A DNA stretch of 64,000 nucleotides from an uncultured Methanoregula sp. (GTDB lineage Archaea > Halobacteriota > Methanomicrobia > Methanomicrobiales > Methanospirillaceae): NCBI RefSeq assembly GCF_963677065.1, contig NZ_OY781872.1:677419-741418 (forward strand), given 5' to 3'. A program made the translations under genes and the position numbers. The notes under the pieces are model-generated. The model saw nothing but the letters and a program-made list of their open reading frames with translations. It did no database searches and was not told the DNA's origin. Position 1 is the stretch's first letter, and each line of letters opens with the position of its first letter. Of this stretch, positions 51,778 to 62,461 are shown piece by piece.

Positions 51778-52143
51778 CTACTCTGTGTTCAGTGGATCTT
51801 TGGCGATATATTCCAGGTCGAATTTATAGAAATGCGTGAAACTGCAGTTCCTGCACCGCACGGTCAGGTGACGGGAGCTGACAACGATATCGTGGGGGCC
51901 GTTCACCCGGCAGTTCCTGCAGACCGCCTCCTGTACCAGTTCCCAGACCGGGTATTTCCCGATCTTCGTCAGAGTCCCTGCGGTATCCACATCCTCGGCC
52001 CTTGGTATGAAGACCCGGGTTGCCCCGCAGGCTTCGCACGCAACCTGGGCCTGGTACGGCACGGCCTTGATTATCTGGTCTGCATTTTTTTTGCAGTGGT
52101 AGCAGTCCGTGCGGTACCGGGTAAAGATGAACCTGTCGCTCAT
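51778..52143 (-). CDS. Zinc-ribbon protein with four CxxC pairs
   Basis: A 121-residue protein with cysteine pairs at 14/17 (CYHC), 36/39 (CEAC), 75/78 (CRNC) and 97/100 (CRNC). They form two four-Cys sites separated by a basic helix (GKYPVWELVQEAV). This suggests two zinc ribbons that bind nucleic acid or protein. No family recognised. Its stop is 8 bases from the convergent gene's stop. Confidence 0.75.
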   Translation of the reverse strand: MSDRFIFTRYRTDCYHCKKNADQIIKAVPYQAQVACEACGATRVFIPRAEDVDTAGTLTKIGKYPVWELVQEAVCRNCRVNGPHDIVVSSRHLTVRCRNCSFTHFYKFDLEYIAKDPLNTE

Positions 52144-52369
52144 GAGAGATAGTGGATGCGTCCGTACACATTAAACTGATGCAGCGGAGGCCGGAAGAGA
52201 ACTACAATTCCCATGGAATAATACACGGTTCAGAAATATTCCCGGTGACTCCGGATAAGGCAGGTTTTCGCGTGATCCCCTCAATCCTCCAATATTTGGC
52301 GCCCTGCTGCAAAAATACCGGCAAAGATAGCAGTAAATTTAATTATACGACGAATACAACCTACAGTAC

Positions 52370-52960
52370 ATGAAGAAACTGTTCGGATTTTGTATCCTGG
52401 TGATCCTGCTGGTTGCTATCAGCGGATGTACCCAGCAGGCACAGCCGGCCAAGGTGACGCCCACCCCGACCGCGGTTGAAACAACCATTGCAACACCGGA
52501 ACCAACCCCGGTTCCCACGACCGCGGTCGCAACCATTGCAACACCCGTTGCAACACCAACGGCTGAGGCAGTAGCAACCGTTGCCACTACAGCTGCCGTT
52601 GCAGCCAATGTCACCTCAGAGGCACCAGGTCTCGTCTCGACACCCAAGGTAAGCCTGACACCCTCGATCAAGGTCACGACTATCAGCATAACCAACAACA
52701 CCTTCACCCCCAAGGAACTCACGGTCCTCCCGGGCACCGGGATCACCTGGAGGAATGACGATACCATCAATCATGCTGTTAAAGGAACAACAGAAACGGG
52801 ATCAACCATGTTCAATTCGGGCGACATCATCCCGACCTCCACCTGGTCCTACACGTTCGGTGACCGGATCGGGACATTCACCATCGTCGACCCCGGCTAC
52901 CCCCAGATGAAGTGCGTCATCATTGTCAAAGAAGGGCAGAATTTCGCAGGTTCCCTGTAA
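52370..52960 (+). CDS. Cupredoxin-like lipoprotein
   Basis: A 196-residue exported protein. The signal ends in a lipobox (LLVAISGC, Cys20). A Thr/Ala/Pro-rich stalk of about 75 residues follows, then a plastocyanin-type domain (about 105-190): VTTISITNNTFTPKELTVLPGTGITWRNDDTINHAVKG. The copper site looks incomplete. The first His is present (NHAV), but where C-x2-H-x4-M is expected the sequence reads IVDPGYPQMKCVIIV. Copper binding is therefore doubtful. Likely surface-anchored. Confidence 0.82.
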   Translation: MKKLFGFCILVILLVAISGCTQQAQPAKVTPTPTAVETTIATPEPTPVPTTAVATIATPVATPTAEAVATVATTAAVAANVTSEAPGLVSTPKVSLTPSIKVTTISITNNTFTPKELTVLPGTGITWRNDDTINHAVKGTTETGSTMFNSGDIIPTSTWSYTFGDRIGTFTIVDPGYPQMKCVIIVKEGQNFAGSL

Positions 52961-52981
52961 GCACGCATATTCATCCAGCAC

Positions 52982-52997
52982 TTTTTTTTATTTTTTT
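52982..52997 (+). terminator. T-run terminator after cupredoxin-like gene
   Basis: Eight T, A, seven T beginning 22 bases after the stop codon. Confidence 0.5.
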
Positions 52998-53285
52998 GCG
53001 GGAACATGGTTCAGAATCGTTGTTCCGCACCAGATGGTATTGCCAATCCCGGTTTTTTCACCGGTGCACGGGAGATCCATAGAGATGCCGCAAAACAGGA
53101 GACCGGAAAGCGGGATATCTTCCGGGATTTACAACACCCCCGTGGCCTAGCAGAGAAAATACTCACCTGGCACTTTCGACAATCGCATGCCCAGGGAACG
53201 AACGGGTAAACTGCACAGGGCGGGCAGGATCACTGCCAACAGATTTGGCTTAAACAACAAACAGCAGGAACAGGATCCCGGAAAC

Positions 53286-53302
53286 CAAAAAAATAAAAAA
53301 AA
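53286..53302 (-). terminator. T-run terminator of the thermosome gene
   Basis: On the minus strand this reads as two T-rich runs (T8 then T7 around an A) directly after the thermosome stop at 53310. Confidence 0.45.
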
Positions 53303-53309
53303 TTCAGGG

Positions 53310-54971
53310 TTAGAAGTCGCCCATGCCCGGAGGCATGCCGCCCATTCCACCCATACCGCCCATGCCACCCGGAGGCATACCGCCTTCGGGCATCGGGCTC
53401 TTGGAGGAGGCGATGACATCGTCAATCCTGAGGATCATGACCGCTGCTTCTGCAGCAGAGGAGATGGCCTGGGTCTTGACGCGGAGGGGCTCGACAACGC
53501 CGGCCGCCTTCATGTCAACAGCTTTACCTTCGAACACATTGAGGCCGTGGGTCTTCTTGCCCTTCTCGTGGGCTGCACGGATCTCGACAAGCATGTCGAT
53601 GGGGTCGAGACCTGCATTCTCGGCAAGGGTGCGCGGAATGACTTCGAGTGCTGATGCGAAAGCCTCGATAGCGAGCTGGGCCCGGCCACCGACGGTTGCT
53701 GCATATTCGCGGAGACGGAGCGAGAGCTCGGTCTCGATTGCACCGCCACCGGCGACGACTTTCTTGTCCTCGACAACGACACCGACAACGCGGAGTGCGT
53801 CGTGGATTGCCCGCTCGAGTTCGTCGACAACGTGGTCAGTGCCACCCTTGACGATGATGGAGACCGCTTTGGGGTTCTTGCACTGCTCGACAAAGGTCAT
53901 CTCTTCGCCGCCGACCTTGCGCTCTTCGACAAGGCCTGCCTTTCCGAGCTCTTCCTTGCTGATCGCGTCGATCGAGGAGACGAGGGTTGCACCGGTTGCC
54001 CGGGCGAGTTTCTCCATGTCGCTCTTCTTGACACGGCGGGTTGCAAAGATGCCTGCCTTTGCAAGGTAGTGCTGGGCAATGTCGTCGATACCCTTCTGGC
54101 AGAAGAGGACGTTTGCACCGCTCTTGACGATCTTGTCAACGATACCCTTGACCATGCGCTCCTCTTCATCGAGGAATGCCTGGAGCTGGTCGGGGGAGGT
54201 GATGTTGATCTCGGCGTCGACTTCGGTCTTCTTGAACTCGACTGCTGCGTTCAGGAGCAGGATCTTGGCGCCGGTGACCTTCTTGGGCATCGAGGGGTGG
54301 ACGCGTTCCTTGTCGATGAGTACGCCTTCTACAATCTCGGAGTCCTCGATCGAGCCACCGGTCTTCTTCTCGACCTTGATGTTCTCGATATCGACCTTGC
54401 CGTCGTTGTCGGTGACCATGGTGACAGCCCGGACAACGAGGTCGCAGAGCTTGTCCTTGGATGCTTCTGCACCCTTGCCGGTCATTGCGGTTCCTGCAAT
54501 GTTCACGAGAAGTGCCTTGTCGGTCGCCTTCACGTCAAAGGCCAGGTCCTTCAAGAGTGCCTGTGCCTTCTCTGCAGCCTGGCGGTAGCCGGCTGCGATG
54601 ATCGTCGGGTGGACATCCTGTTCGAGAAGGTCTTCTGCCTTCTTGAGGAGTTCTCCGGCAATGACGACTGCGGTGGTGGTACCATCGCCGACTTCATCGT
54701 CCTGGGTCTTTGCAACCTCGACCATCATCTTTGCGGCCGGGTGCTCGATGTCCATTTCCTTTAAGATGGTGACACCGTCGTTCGTGATCACGACATCGCC
54801 GATTGTGTCGACGAGCATCTTGTCCATACCCTTGGGACCGAGCGTGGTCCTGACTGCACTTGCAACTGCCTTTGCGGCGGTTATGTTCATACCCTGGGCG
54901 TCGCGGCCGCGGGTACGGGTGCTGCCTTCTTTGAGAATAAGTATCTGCTGTCCTCCAAGTTGCTGTGACAT
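53310..54971 (-). CDS. thsA: Thermosome subunit (group II chaperonin)
   Basis: A 553-residue ATP-dependent chaperonin subunit. [64 protein letters not shown] and [19 protein letters not shown] (ATP site) are standard, and the C-terminus has the GGM-rich flexible tail ([19 protein letters not shown]). The frame extends upstream to a possible start at 54992; the ATG at 54971 matches the family start. A TATA box and an inverted repeat lie in its promoter. The suffix A is arbitrary; other subunits may exist elsewhere. Confidence 0.96.
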   Translation of the reverse strand: MSQQLGGQQILILKEGSTRTRGRDAQGMNITAAKAVASAVRTTLGPKGMDKMLVDTIGDVVITNDGVTILKEMDIEHPAAKMMVEVAKTQDDEVGDGTTTAVVIAGELLKKAEDLLEQDVHPTIIAAGYRQAAEKAQALLKDLAFDVKATDKALLVNIAGTAMTGKGAEASKDKLCDLVVRAVTMVTDNDGKVDIENIKVEKKTGGSIEDSEIVEGVLIDKERVHPSMPKKVTGAKILLLNAAVEFKKTEVDAEINITSPDQLQAFLDEEERMVKGIVDKIVKSGANVLFCQKGIDDIAQHYLAKAGIFATRRVKKSDMEKLARATGATLVSSIDAISKEELGKAGLVEERKVGGEEMTFVEQCKNPKAVSIIVKGGTDHVVDELERAIHDALRVVGVVVEDKKVVAGGGAIETELSLRLREYAATVGGRAQLAIEAFASALEVIPRTLAENAGLDPIDMLVEIRAAHEKGKKTHGLNVFEGKAVDMKAAGVVEPLRVKTQAISSAAEAAVMILRIDDVIASSKSPMPEGGMPPGGMGGMGGMGGMPPGMGDF

Positions 54972-54983
54972 AAAAATCACCAC

Positions 54984-54997
54984 TTTTAGCACTAAAA
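54984..54997. promoter_or_regulatory. Inverted repeat in the thermosome leader
   Basis: TTTTAG-CA-CTAAAA, 6-base arms, located between the TATA box and the start codon of the thermosome gene. This is the position of a repressor site such as those used by heat-shock regulators; no regulator is assigned. Confidence 0.45.
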
Positions 54998-55010
54998 TTG
55001 GTTTGTGGTT

Positions 55011-55020
55011 CTATATAAAA
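55011..55020 (-). promoter_or_regulatory. TATA-box promoter of the thermosome gene
   Basis: On the minus strand TTTTATATAG, 40-50 bases before the ATG at 54971. Confidence 0.6.
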
Positions 55021-55035
55021 GTTGTTGAAAAAGAT

Positions 55036-55959
55036 TCAGTCGCCGATAAGGTCGATGAGTTCGAACCCGTCTTCGATGCGGCGGAGACGCTGTTCGCTTA
55101 TCACGAGCGTCTTTCCGATCTTCTTCTCTTTGGTTGAGTCGGTGATGATGCATATCGCGTGCTTTTTGGCAATCTGGGAGAGGTTCCCGATGAGAGCTGC
55201 GCGTTTGACCACTTTCTGGGCCGGCCCATAGCCGGTCAGGATGGTGTGTTTGTCAAACGTGAGGAGCGCCTGGAACGGTGCCCCGTGAAGCTCGTGCATA
55301 CGCACCCCGATCTGTTCCAGGAACTCCATGGGGCTTCTGAGCCCGGCACTGGCAGCACTGTTCGGTTCCATTGCTTTTGGCGGCTCATGCCGGATCAGGT
55401 CGATGGATTCGACCACGCCGGTATCGAAGAACTCCTCGATCCGGATGGCGACTTCAAGGGTTGTTCCCATGCCGCTCTCGTACTTGCTGATCGTCCGGCG
55501 CGAGACGCCGAGTACATTCCCAAGATCGCCAAGCGACATATTCCGCTTCTCGCGGAGATCCTTGAGTTCGTCGCCATTGATGTTGACATACAGGCCTCCG
55601 GGAGATGCGTACACCAGGGGGGGAATCTTCTCAACGAAATAATCGTAAAGAGTCGACGGGCTGATCGCGTAGATACCATAACGGACATACACTGCCCCCC
55701 GTTCAAGCTCAGCGTCCCGGGCCCGCTCGCCCACGATCAACGGAACCCCGCCCAGGTGCCGGGATATGACCTCCAGATCGAAAGCTACCTCTTCACTCAC
55801 GGAGTCGATGTGGGCAACCACCTTGATCACGAGCAGCGTGCCGTTGTTCCGGGCAATGAGGTCGAAACTCCGGGGGCGGAGGCTGAACCGCTCGGAGACA
55901 TCGAACCCGGCCGTGATCATAACACTCGTGACCAGCTGGAGCTGGCGATCCTGGGACAT
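55036..55959 (-). CDS. Putative HTH-type transcriptional regulator (archaeal Cro/C1 type)
   Basis: A 307-residue protein of a conserved archaeal regulator family. The N-terminal domain (about 1-125) resembles a nuclease-like fold ([17 protein letters not shown]). A Cro/C1 helix-turn-helix follows at about 131-165 ([32 protein letters not shown]). The C-terminal domain (about 205-307) has [30 protein letters not shown]. Targets unknown. Its stop is 15 bases upstream of the thermosome TATA box, and it is divergent from tiaS. Confidence 0.88.
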   Translation of the reverse strand: MSQDRQLQLVTSVMITAGFDVSERFSLRPRSFDLIARNNGTLLVIKVVAHIDSVSEEVAFDLEVISRHLGGVPLIVGERARDAELERGAVYVRYGIYAISPSTLYDYFVEKIPPLVYASPGGLYVNINGDELKDLREKRNMSLGDLGNVLGVSRRTISKYESGMGTTLEVAIRIEEFFDTGVVESIDLIRHEPPKAMEPNSAASAGLRSPMEFLEQIGVRMHELHGAPFQALLTFDKHTILTGYGPAQKVVKRAALIGNLSQIAKKHAICIITDSTKEKKIGKTLVISEQRLRRIEDGFELIDLIGD

Positions 55960-56003
55960 GTGGATACAAATGGATTAAGCGCTCCCATAATATTAATATA
56001 GAC

Positions 56004-57224
56004 ATGCTGATCGGGATTGATGACACGGACTCGCCAGCGGGTATGTGCACTACCTACCTCGGGGCAGTGCTTGCCCGCAGGCTGATCCGGGACCATATGC
56101 GTGTGCGCGAGGCCCGGCTCGTCCGGCTCAACCCGAACGTGACCTTCAAGACCCGGGGGAACGCGGCGATAATGCTCGACGTTGACGGCGATCCGGACCG
56201 GGCGTTTGTCCTTGCGTGCGATCTCGTGGAGGAGCTTGCAGACCAGTCCTGCGAGAACACAAACCCGGGAGTTGTTGTTGTGACGCAAAAATGCGATCCG
56301 GCCTTTTACCGGAAAGCGGTCACGGACTTCTGCTCGATTGAGGAGGCAGTTGCCCTTCTTGAGCGATCCGGCGCCCGGTACCGGGGCTGGAAGAACCGGC
56401 GCGGACTCATCGGGGCAACAGCCGCAGTTGCGAGCGATCTTGCCGACCGGACCTCAGAGATCCTCGTGTACCGGCAGCCGGAGCGCTTTGGCACGCCCCG
56501 CGAGGTTGACCGGGCAAGCCTGTTTGCTGCGGAAGAGGCCACCTTTCCGCATACCTGGGACACGGTGGATGTGACAAACGATGTGGTGGTCTGTGTCCCG
56601 CACACACCCGACCCGGTCCTTTTTGGGATCCGGGGCGAAAGCCCGCAGTGGGTGATGACAGCCCGGCAGATGATCATCTCAGAGAAGCCGGCACTTGAAC
56701 AGATCTGGGTCACCAACCAGGGAACCGATGCACACTTGCTCAAAGCTGCAATCGGGGAGCTGCGGGAAGGACTTTCGTACCGCATCAATGGGATCGTGAG
56801 TGATACACCGAAGACAGGCACCGGGGGGCATGTCTCATTCACTATCCGCGATGGCGATCACTCCGTGCGGTGCATGGCGTATGAACCGACAAAAAATTTC
56901 CGGCAGATCGTGCGGCAGCTGATACCGGGCGACGCCGTCATCGCTTGCGGGAGTTTCAAAAAGGAGAGCATCAACCTGGAGAAGCTCCTTTTGGTCTCGC
57001 CTGCCAGAGCCAAAACCATCAGACCCCCCCTCTGCACAGCCTGCAACAAACGGATGACAAGCGATGGAAAAGGCAAAGGCTACAAGTGCAAACGGTGCAG
57101 CGCCCGGGCGGCGGAACCGGAGATTGTGGAAATTTCCCGTACGCTGAAGGCCGGCTGGTACGAAGTGCCACCAACGGCCCGAAGGCACCTGGCAAAACCC
57201 CTGTGCCGGGGTATGCCGGAATAA
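56004..57224 (+). CDS. tiaS: tRNA(Ile2) 2-agmatinylcytidine synthetase TiaS
   Basis: A 406-residue enzyme that attaches agmatine to C34 of tRNA-Ile (CAU anticodon) so it reads AUA. MLIGIDDTDSPAGMCTTYLG opens the catalytic part, RLNPNVTFKTRGNAAI follows, and the ATP-dependent domain has RGWKNRRGLIGATAAVA. An OB-fold (about 270-335) and a C-terminal zinc ribbon (CTACNKRM and CKRC) complete the family layout. Full length. Confidence 0.95.
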   Translation: MLIGIDDTDSPAGMCTTYLGAVLARRLIRDHMRVREARLVRLNPNVTFKTRGNAAIMLDVDGDPDRAFVLACDLVEELADQSCENTNPGVVVVTQKCDPAFYRKAVTDFCSIEEAVALLERSGARYRGWKNRRGLIGATAAVASDLADRTSEILVYRQPERFGTPREVDRASLFAAEEATFPHTWDTVDVTNDVVVCVPHTPDPVLFGIRGESPQWVMTARQMIISEKPALEQIWVTNQGTDAHLLKAAIGELREGLSYRINGIVSDTPKTGTGGHVSFTIRDGDHSVRCMAYEPTKNFRQIVRQLIPGDAVIACGSFKKESINLEKLLLVSPARAKTIRPPLCTACNKRMTSDGKGKGYKCKRCSARAAEPEIVEISRTLKAGWYEVPPTARRHLAKPLCRGMPE

Positions 57225-57364
57225 ACCGGCAACCGGATACCCCGGTGTTGAACACCGTGCATCGCAGGGCAGATACGATCCGGAGAAAGACTGACGGATC
57301 GCTGCATCAGGGCAATCTATTTCTATCATCGTAATCTTCTGTAGATTATCGATCCGAACCTGCC

Positions 57365-60300
57365 ATGACAATGATATCAGTCCTCTATGTTGACGACGAA
57401 AAGGACCTCCTTGATATTGCACAGATCTTCTTAGAAAATACCGGGGAGATTCATGTCGGGACGATGACTTCTGCAAAGGATGCGCTGACCTCGCCGGAAC
57501 TCCGGAAGTATGACGCCATCGTCTCGGATTACCAGATGCCGGGCATGAACGGGATCGCGTTCTTAAAAGCAATCCGTCAGCAGCTCGGGGACATCCCGTT
57601 CATCCTTTTCACCGGCAAAGGGCGCGAAGAAGTGGTGATCGATGCGATCAACAACGGGGCAGATTTCTATCTCCAGAAAGGCGGCGACCCTACAGCCCAG
57701 TTCGCCGAGCTGACGCACAAGATCCACCAGGCAGTCAAGAGAAAACAGGCCGAGCTGTTGCTCCAGGATTCCGAGAAGCGCCTTGAGGATATCATCAACT
57801 TTCTTCCCGATGCCACGTTTGCGATCGACCGATCCGGCCATGTCATTGCATGGAACCGGGCGATCGAAGAGATGAGCGGGGTTGCTGCAGCGGATATGCT
57901 CGGGAAGGGGGAGAACGAGTACGCCATCCCGTTCTATGGCACGCGGCGCCCGATCCTTATCGACCTGATCTTCGAACCGGACAATGTCATCCGGAAGAGC
58001 TATGGTCACATCATTCACGAGAAGGGGATCCTGATTGGGGAGACCACGCTCCCGCGGCCACGGGGGAGGGATGTTATCCTCATGGGAAAAGCCAGCCCCC
58101 TGTATAACCGGGAGGGAGAACTTGTCGGGGCGATCGAATCCATCCGGGATATCACGGAGCTGAAAAAGGCCGAGAAGGACTTGAAAAAGAGCGAAGAGTG
58201 GTTCAGAAACATAATCCAGAGCTCGTCCGACATGATCCGCATCATCGGCAGGAGCGGGCGCATCACCTACTGCTCCCCGTCCACCGAAAGGATCCTGGGA
58301 TATCCCGTATCGGAACTGATAGGGAAAGACCCCTTCGATTATATTCATCCGGATGACCTGAACGGGGCCAAAAAGGCATTGGGAGAGGTGCTGGGAAGCA
58401 CCAACCCCCATACGCCGACAGAGTACCGCATACGCCACGCAGACGGGCATTACGTGGATGTTGAGGCGGTGGCAAACAACCTGCTCGATGTGCCGGAGAT
58501 CGACGGAGTGGTTGTAACCGCCCGGCCGGTCACCGAGCGCAAGAGGGCGGTGAATGCCCTTGCGGAGAGCGAGGCCAAGTACCGCGAGCTTGCCGAATCC
58601 CTCCCGCAGGGAATTTTCGAGCTGGATCCGGATCTGCGGATCACGTACGCGAACCGGCACATCCAGGAAATATTCGGGTTCACCGAAGAAGAGATACAAC
58701 GGGGGATCGATGCCCTCTCGTTTTTTGAGCCGTCAGAGCACGGGAAGATCCGGGAGAATGTAAAGCGGATTATTCAGGGCTCATCCGTTGATCCGGACGA
58801 ATACATGGCCATAAGCAGGAACGGCACTGCGTTGCCGGTCCTCATCTATACAACTCCCGTGTACAGGGAAAAGAGACTCACCGGGTTGCGGGGAGTTGTT
58901 GTGGATATATCCGCCCGGAAAAAACTGGAGGAGGAACTCCGGCAGAAGAACGAGGAACTGCACGCAGCCTTTGAACAGATCACGGCAACAGAGGAGGAAC
59001 TCCGGCAGAATTACGATGAACTCCGCAGGCATGAGGCCGTGCTCCGCGAGAGCGAGGAGAAGTTCCGCACCCTTTCCGAGCATGCCCTGGACGGTATCCT
59101 GATTATGGACTTTTCAGGAGCCATCCGCTTTGCGAACCATGCGGCAAAACGGATCATCGATATCCCCGAGAACGGGACCCTTGACGGGCGGAACCTGCAG
59201 GAGTTCATTGCAGCAGAATCCCGGGATGCAGCTCTCTACGAATTCGGTATGATTGCCGAGGGACGGGGGGATACCTGCCTTTTGTCGTGCAGGCTTGTGA
59301 CGGAGAAGAAGCGGGAGATCTGGGCCGAAGTTGCGGGCAAGAAGATCTCGTTCTGGGGACACGAGTCCCTGCTCGTGTCCATGCGGGACATTACCGGGCG
59401 GAGAGCGGCGGAAGAAGATCTGCGGAGATCGGAGAGCAAGTTTGCCACGGTTTTTAAGAATAACCCGGTCTCGCTCACGCTGGTATCGGCAAGGGACGGG
59501 AGATTTGCCGATGTCAACCATGCGTTTCTGCGGAATACCGGTTATACCAGGGAGGAAGTCATCGGCAGGACCGCAGAAGAGCTCGGTATATTTTCCGATA
59601 AGAACGAAGCTGCCCGGTTTGTTTCTGCACTTCGGGAAACAAAGTACGTGCAGGGTATGGAACTGCAATGCCGTAAAAAGGGCGGTGAGATCCGGACCTG
59701 CCGCTTCTCGTCAAGCCTCATCGTGATGGAGAATGCACCGGTCATCCTCTCAACGATCGAAGATATCACGGAACAGAAGCTGGCAGAGGCAGCTCAACGG
59801 GAGACCGAGAGCAAATTCCGCCGGCTTGCGGATAATGCCCAGGACATCATTTACCGCATGTCGCTTCCGGATATGAAGTTCGAATATGTCAGTCCTGCCT
59901 CTGTTGCATTGACAGGATACGCACCGGAAGACTTCTACGCGGATCCTGAACTTGTCAGGAGACTGATCCACCCGGCATGGCGGGAATATTTCCAGACGCA
60001 ACGGGAGGCCATACTGGAGAAGAGAATTCCTCCGGTGTATGAGTACCAGATCATCGATAAGGCCGGGAAGGTCCGCTGGTTCAACCAGAGGAACATGTTT
60101 GTTGAAGACGGGCAGGGCAATCCCCTTGCATTCGAGGGGATCGTTACCGACATCACCCGGCAGAAAACGATTGAGAGCGAACTCCGGAAGAGCGAACTCC
60201 GGTCCCTTGCCGTGAGCGAGAATGCCGGCTCCTGGATCTGGGAAGTTGATCCCGAGGGGGTCTATCGCTACTCAAGTCCTGCAATTGGAAAAATCCTCGG

Positions 60301-62458
60301 GTACCAGCCCGACGAGATCGTGGGAAAGATGCATTTCTACGATCTGTTCGACCCGGCGGGGCGCGAGGAACTAAAGAATGCCACGCTTGACGCGTTTCGC
60401 CGGCAGGAGCCGTTCCGCGACTTTTCCAACCTCAACCGGCACCGGAACGGGACGCCCGTTCTGTTAAAAACCAGCGGGACACCGGTATTCGATGAGAACG
60501 GGATATTTACCGGCTACTGCGGTGTTGACGAGGATATCACGGAACAGGCAGCAACGCAGTCGGCCATACAGGCAATTGTCAGGAGCATTGTCGGGACAAC
60601 CGGTCTCACCTCACTCCGGCAGATAACCGAGAATGTCAGTTCCTGGCTGGGAGCCGAATGTGTCATGATCGGAGAGATCCAGCCCGACAACCAGACTGTT
60701 AAAGTCCTCTCCATGCTTCTTGACGGGAAGGAGGTCCAGGGTTTCACTTACATGCTCAAGGGGACACCCTGCGACAATGTGGCGGAGAAAGGGTTCTGTA
60801 TCTATCCCGATAACGTCTCAAAGATCTTTCCCGAGAGCAAGGATCTTACTCAGCTCAATATCCGTGGATACCTCGGGACGCCGCTGAGGAATTCATCGGG
60901 GAAGGTATTTGGGATCCTCTGTGCCCTTTCCCGGAATCCGCTCCGCTCGCTTCCACCGGTACAGGAGATCATGGAGATCATTGCCGTGAAAGCCGCTGCC
61001 GAGATCGAGCGCAGCCAGATCGAGCGCACGCTCGATAAAAACCAGCACCTGCTCGGGGAGGCAATGGATCTTGCCAACCTGGTCAACTGGGAGTACGATG
61101 TCGCATCGACCACGTTCACGTTCGATGACCGGTTCTACACCCTGTACGGTACGACCGCGGAACGGGAGGGCGGCAACCTGATGCCGGCAGAAGTCTATGC
61201 CCGGGAATTCGTCCACCCGGACGACCGCCGGTTCGTATGGGAAGAAGTCGAGCGGGCGCTGACAGCCGCCGATCCCGGCTACATGGCGCAGATGGAGCAC
61301 CGCATCATCCGGCGGGACGGGGAGATCCGGCACATCGTTGTGCGGATCAGGATCGAGAAGGACAGTAAGGGCAGGACCGTAAAAACCCACGGGGCAAACC
61401 AGGATATCACCGATATCAGGAAAGCCGAGGTGGCACTCAGCGAGAGCGAGGAGAAGTACCGCTCGCTTGTGGAGACTTCCCCGGGCATGATCTGGGAGAT
61501 TGATTCAGGGGGGATATTCCGGTACATCAGTCCCATGATGAGAACGATCATGGGATATGAGCCCGAAGAACTCACCGGAAAACCGATAACCGATCTCATA
61601 ATCGAGCAGGGGCGACCTTTCGTGATGAAGGAACTCTCCCGGCACGTGACAACGGACGGACCCATCCCGCCGTTCGAAGTCCCGGCCCGTCACCGGAACG
61701 GCCGGTTCATGGTGATCGAGATCCGCCCGTCCAGGATAACCGGGGCCGATGGCAAACTGGCGGGGCTCCGGGGAGTGGCTTACGATGTCACCGAGCGCAA
61801 GAAAGCCGAAGAGGCACTCCACCGGGCCAACCGCCAGCTCACCCTCCTGGGGAGTATCACAAGGCATGATCTCCTCAACAAGATCACCGTTATTGTCGGG
61901 TATCTCAAGATCGCAAAGAAGAGATCCCAGGATCCCGCCATAACCGAATACCTGGACAAGATGCATGCAGCCACAAATGCGATCACAGCGCAGATCGAGT
62001 TCACGCGCATCTACCAGAAACTCGGTACGCACGAGCCGCAGTGGATAGATCTCGAAGAGATCATGCCCTTTTCCCACCTGCCGGCCGCAGTCTCCCTGGA
62101 GGCAGAAGTCCGGGGGATTTCGGTTCTTGCCGACCCGATGCTGGAGAGGGTCTTTTTCAATCTTCTCGACAACTCGATCCGGCACGGGGAACGGGTGACC
62201 AGGATCCGGGTATCCTGCACATATTCCGGAGAAGACCTCATCATCGTCTGGGAAGATAACGGAACGGGAATCCCGGGTGAGGACAAACCGCACATCTTCG
62301 AGCGGGATTTCGGGAGCAACACCGGCCTGGGCCTGTTCCTGGTCAGGGAGATCCTCTCGCTCACGGGAATCACGATCCGGGAGACCGGGGTACAGGGGGA
62401 AGGGGCCCGGTTCGAGATCCTGGTGCCGGAGCACTTCTGGCGCAAAAGCGGGGAGTGA
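57365..62458 (+). CDS. Multi-PAS sensor histidine kinase with N-terminal receiver domain
   Basis: A 1697-residue cytoplasmic signalling protein with no membrane segment. An N-terminal receiver domain (about 1-125; acidic Asp10/Asp11, phospho-acceptor Asp55 in VSDYQMPG, Lys in TGKG) is followed by about seven PAS units to residue 1060. A GAF domain (about 1065-1215) and two more PAS units follow. The kinase core has H box SITRHDLLNKI (His1501), N box NLLDNSIRHG, DNGTGIPG and GLGLFLV. Several PAS units have HPDD/PAC ends. The receiver at the N-terminus and the H box RHDLLN are typical of methanomicrobial hybrid kinases. A related gene follows 3 bases later. Confidence 0.92.
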   Translation: MTMISVLYVDDEKDLLDIAQIFLENTGEIHVGTMTSAKDALTSPELRKYDAIVSDYQMPGMNGIAFLKAIRQQLGDIPFILFTGKGREEVVIDAINNGADFYLQKGGDPTAQFAELTHKIHQAVKRKQAELLLQDSEKRLEDIINFLPDATFAIDRSGHVIAWNRAIEEMSGVAAADMLGKGENEYAIPFYGTRRPILIDLIFEPDNVIRKSYGHIIHEKGILIGETTLPRPRGRDVILMGKASPLYNREGELVGAIESIRDITELKKAEKDLKKSEEWFRNIIQSSSDMIRIIGRSGRITYCSPSTERILGYPVSELIGKDPFDYIHPDDLNGAKKALGEVLGSTNPHTPTEYRIRHADGHYVDVEAVANNLLDVPEIDGVVVTARPVTERKRAVNALAESEAKYRELAESLPQGIFELDPDLRITYANRHIQEIFGFTEEEIQRGIDALSFFEPSEHGKIRENVKRIIQGSSVDPDEYMAISRNGTALPVLIYTTPVYREKRLTGLRGVVVDISARKKLEEELRQKNEELHAAFEQITATEEELRQNYDELRRHEAVLRESEEKFRTLSEHALDGILIMDFSGAIRFANHAAKRIIDIPENGTLDGRNLQEFIAAESRDAALYEFGMIAEGRGDTCLLSCRLVTEKKREIWAEVAGKKISFWGHESLLVSMRDITGRRAAEEDLRRSESKFATVFKNNPVSLTLVSARDGRFADVNHAFLRNTGYTREEVIGRTAEELGIFSDKNEAARFVSALRETKYVQGMELQCRKKGGEIRTCRFSSSLIVMENAPVILSTIEDITEQKLAEAAQRETESKFRRLADNAQDIIYRMSLPDMKFEYVSPASVALTGYAPEDFYADPELVRRLIHPAWREYFQTQREAILEKRIPPVYEYQIIDKAGKVRWFNQRNMFVEDGQGNPLAFEGIVTDITRQKTIESELRKSELRSLAVSENAGSWIWEVDPEGVYRYSSPAIGKILGYQPDEIVGKMHFYDLFDPAGREELKNATLDAFRRQEPFRDFSNLNRHRNGTPVLLKTSGTPVFDENGIFTGYCGVDEDITEQAATQSAIQAIVRSIVGTTGLTSLRQITENVSSWLGAECVMIGEIQPDNQTVKVLSMLLDGKEVQGFTYMLKGTPCDNVAEKGFCIYPDNVSKIFPESKDLTQLNIRGYLGTPLRNSSGKVFGILCALSRNPLRSLPPVQEIMEIIAVKAAAEIERSQIERTLDKNQHLLGEAMDLANLVNWEYDVASTTFTFDDRFYTLYGTTAEREGGNLMPAEVYAREFVHPDDRRFVWEEVERALTAADPGYMAQMEHRIIRRDGEIRHIVVRIRIEKDSKGRTVKTHGANQDITDIRKAEVALSESEEKYRSLVETSPGMIWEIDSGGIFRYISPMMRTIMGYEPEELTGKPITDLIIEQGRPFVMKELSRHVTTDGPIPPFEVPARHRNGRFMVIEIRPSRITGADGKLAGLRGVAYDVTERKKAEEALHRANRQLTLLGSITRHDLLNKITVIVGYLKIAKKRSQDPAITEYLDKMHAATNAITAQIEFTRIYQKLGTHEPQWIDLEEIMPFSHLPAAVSLEAEVRGISVLADPMLERVFFNLLDNSIRHGERVTRIRVSCTYSGEDLIIVWEDNGTGIPGEDKPHIFERDFGSNTGLGLFLVREILSLTGITIRETGVQGEGARFEILVPEHFWRKSGE

Positions 62459-62461
62459 CAC

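Larger units (their letters stand above)
52961..53309. other. Intergenic region between cupredoxin-like and thermosome genes
   Basis: 349 bases. It starts with the T-runs after the cupredoxin-like gene and ends with an A-run (T on the minus strand) that suits thermosome termination. The middle is GC-mixed and holds only short overlapping frames without protein-like pattern. Confidence 0.5.

Noticed and set aside
53802-54764. Long plus-strand frame antisense to the thermosome
   Set aside because: It mirrors the codon bias of the thermosome gene (Leu/Asp/Val-rich) and has no independent motif.
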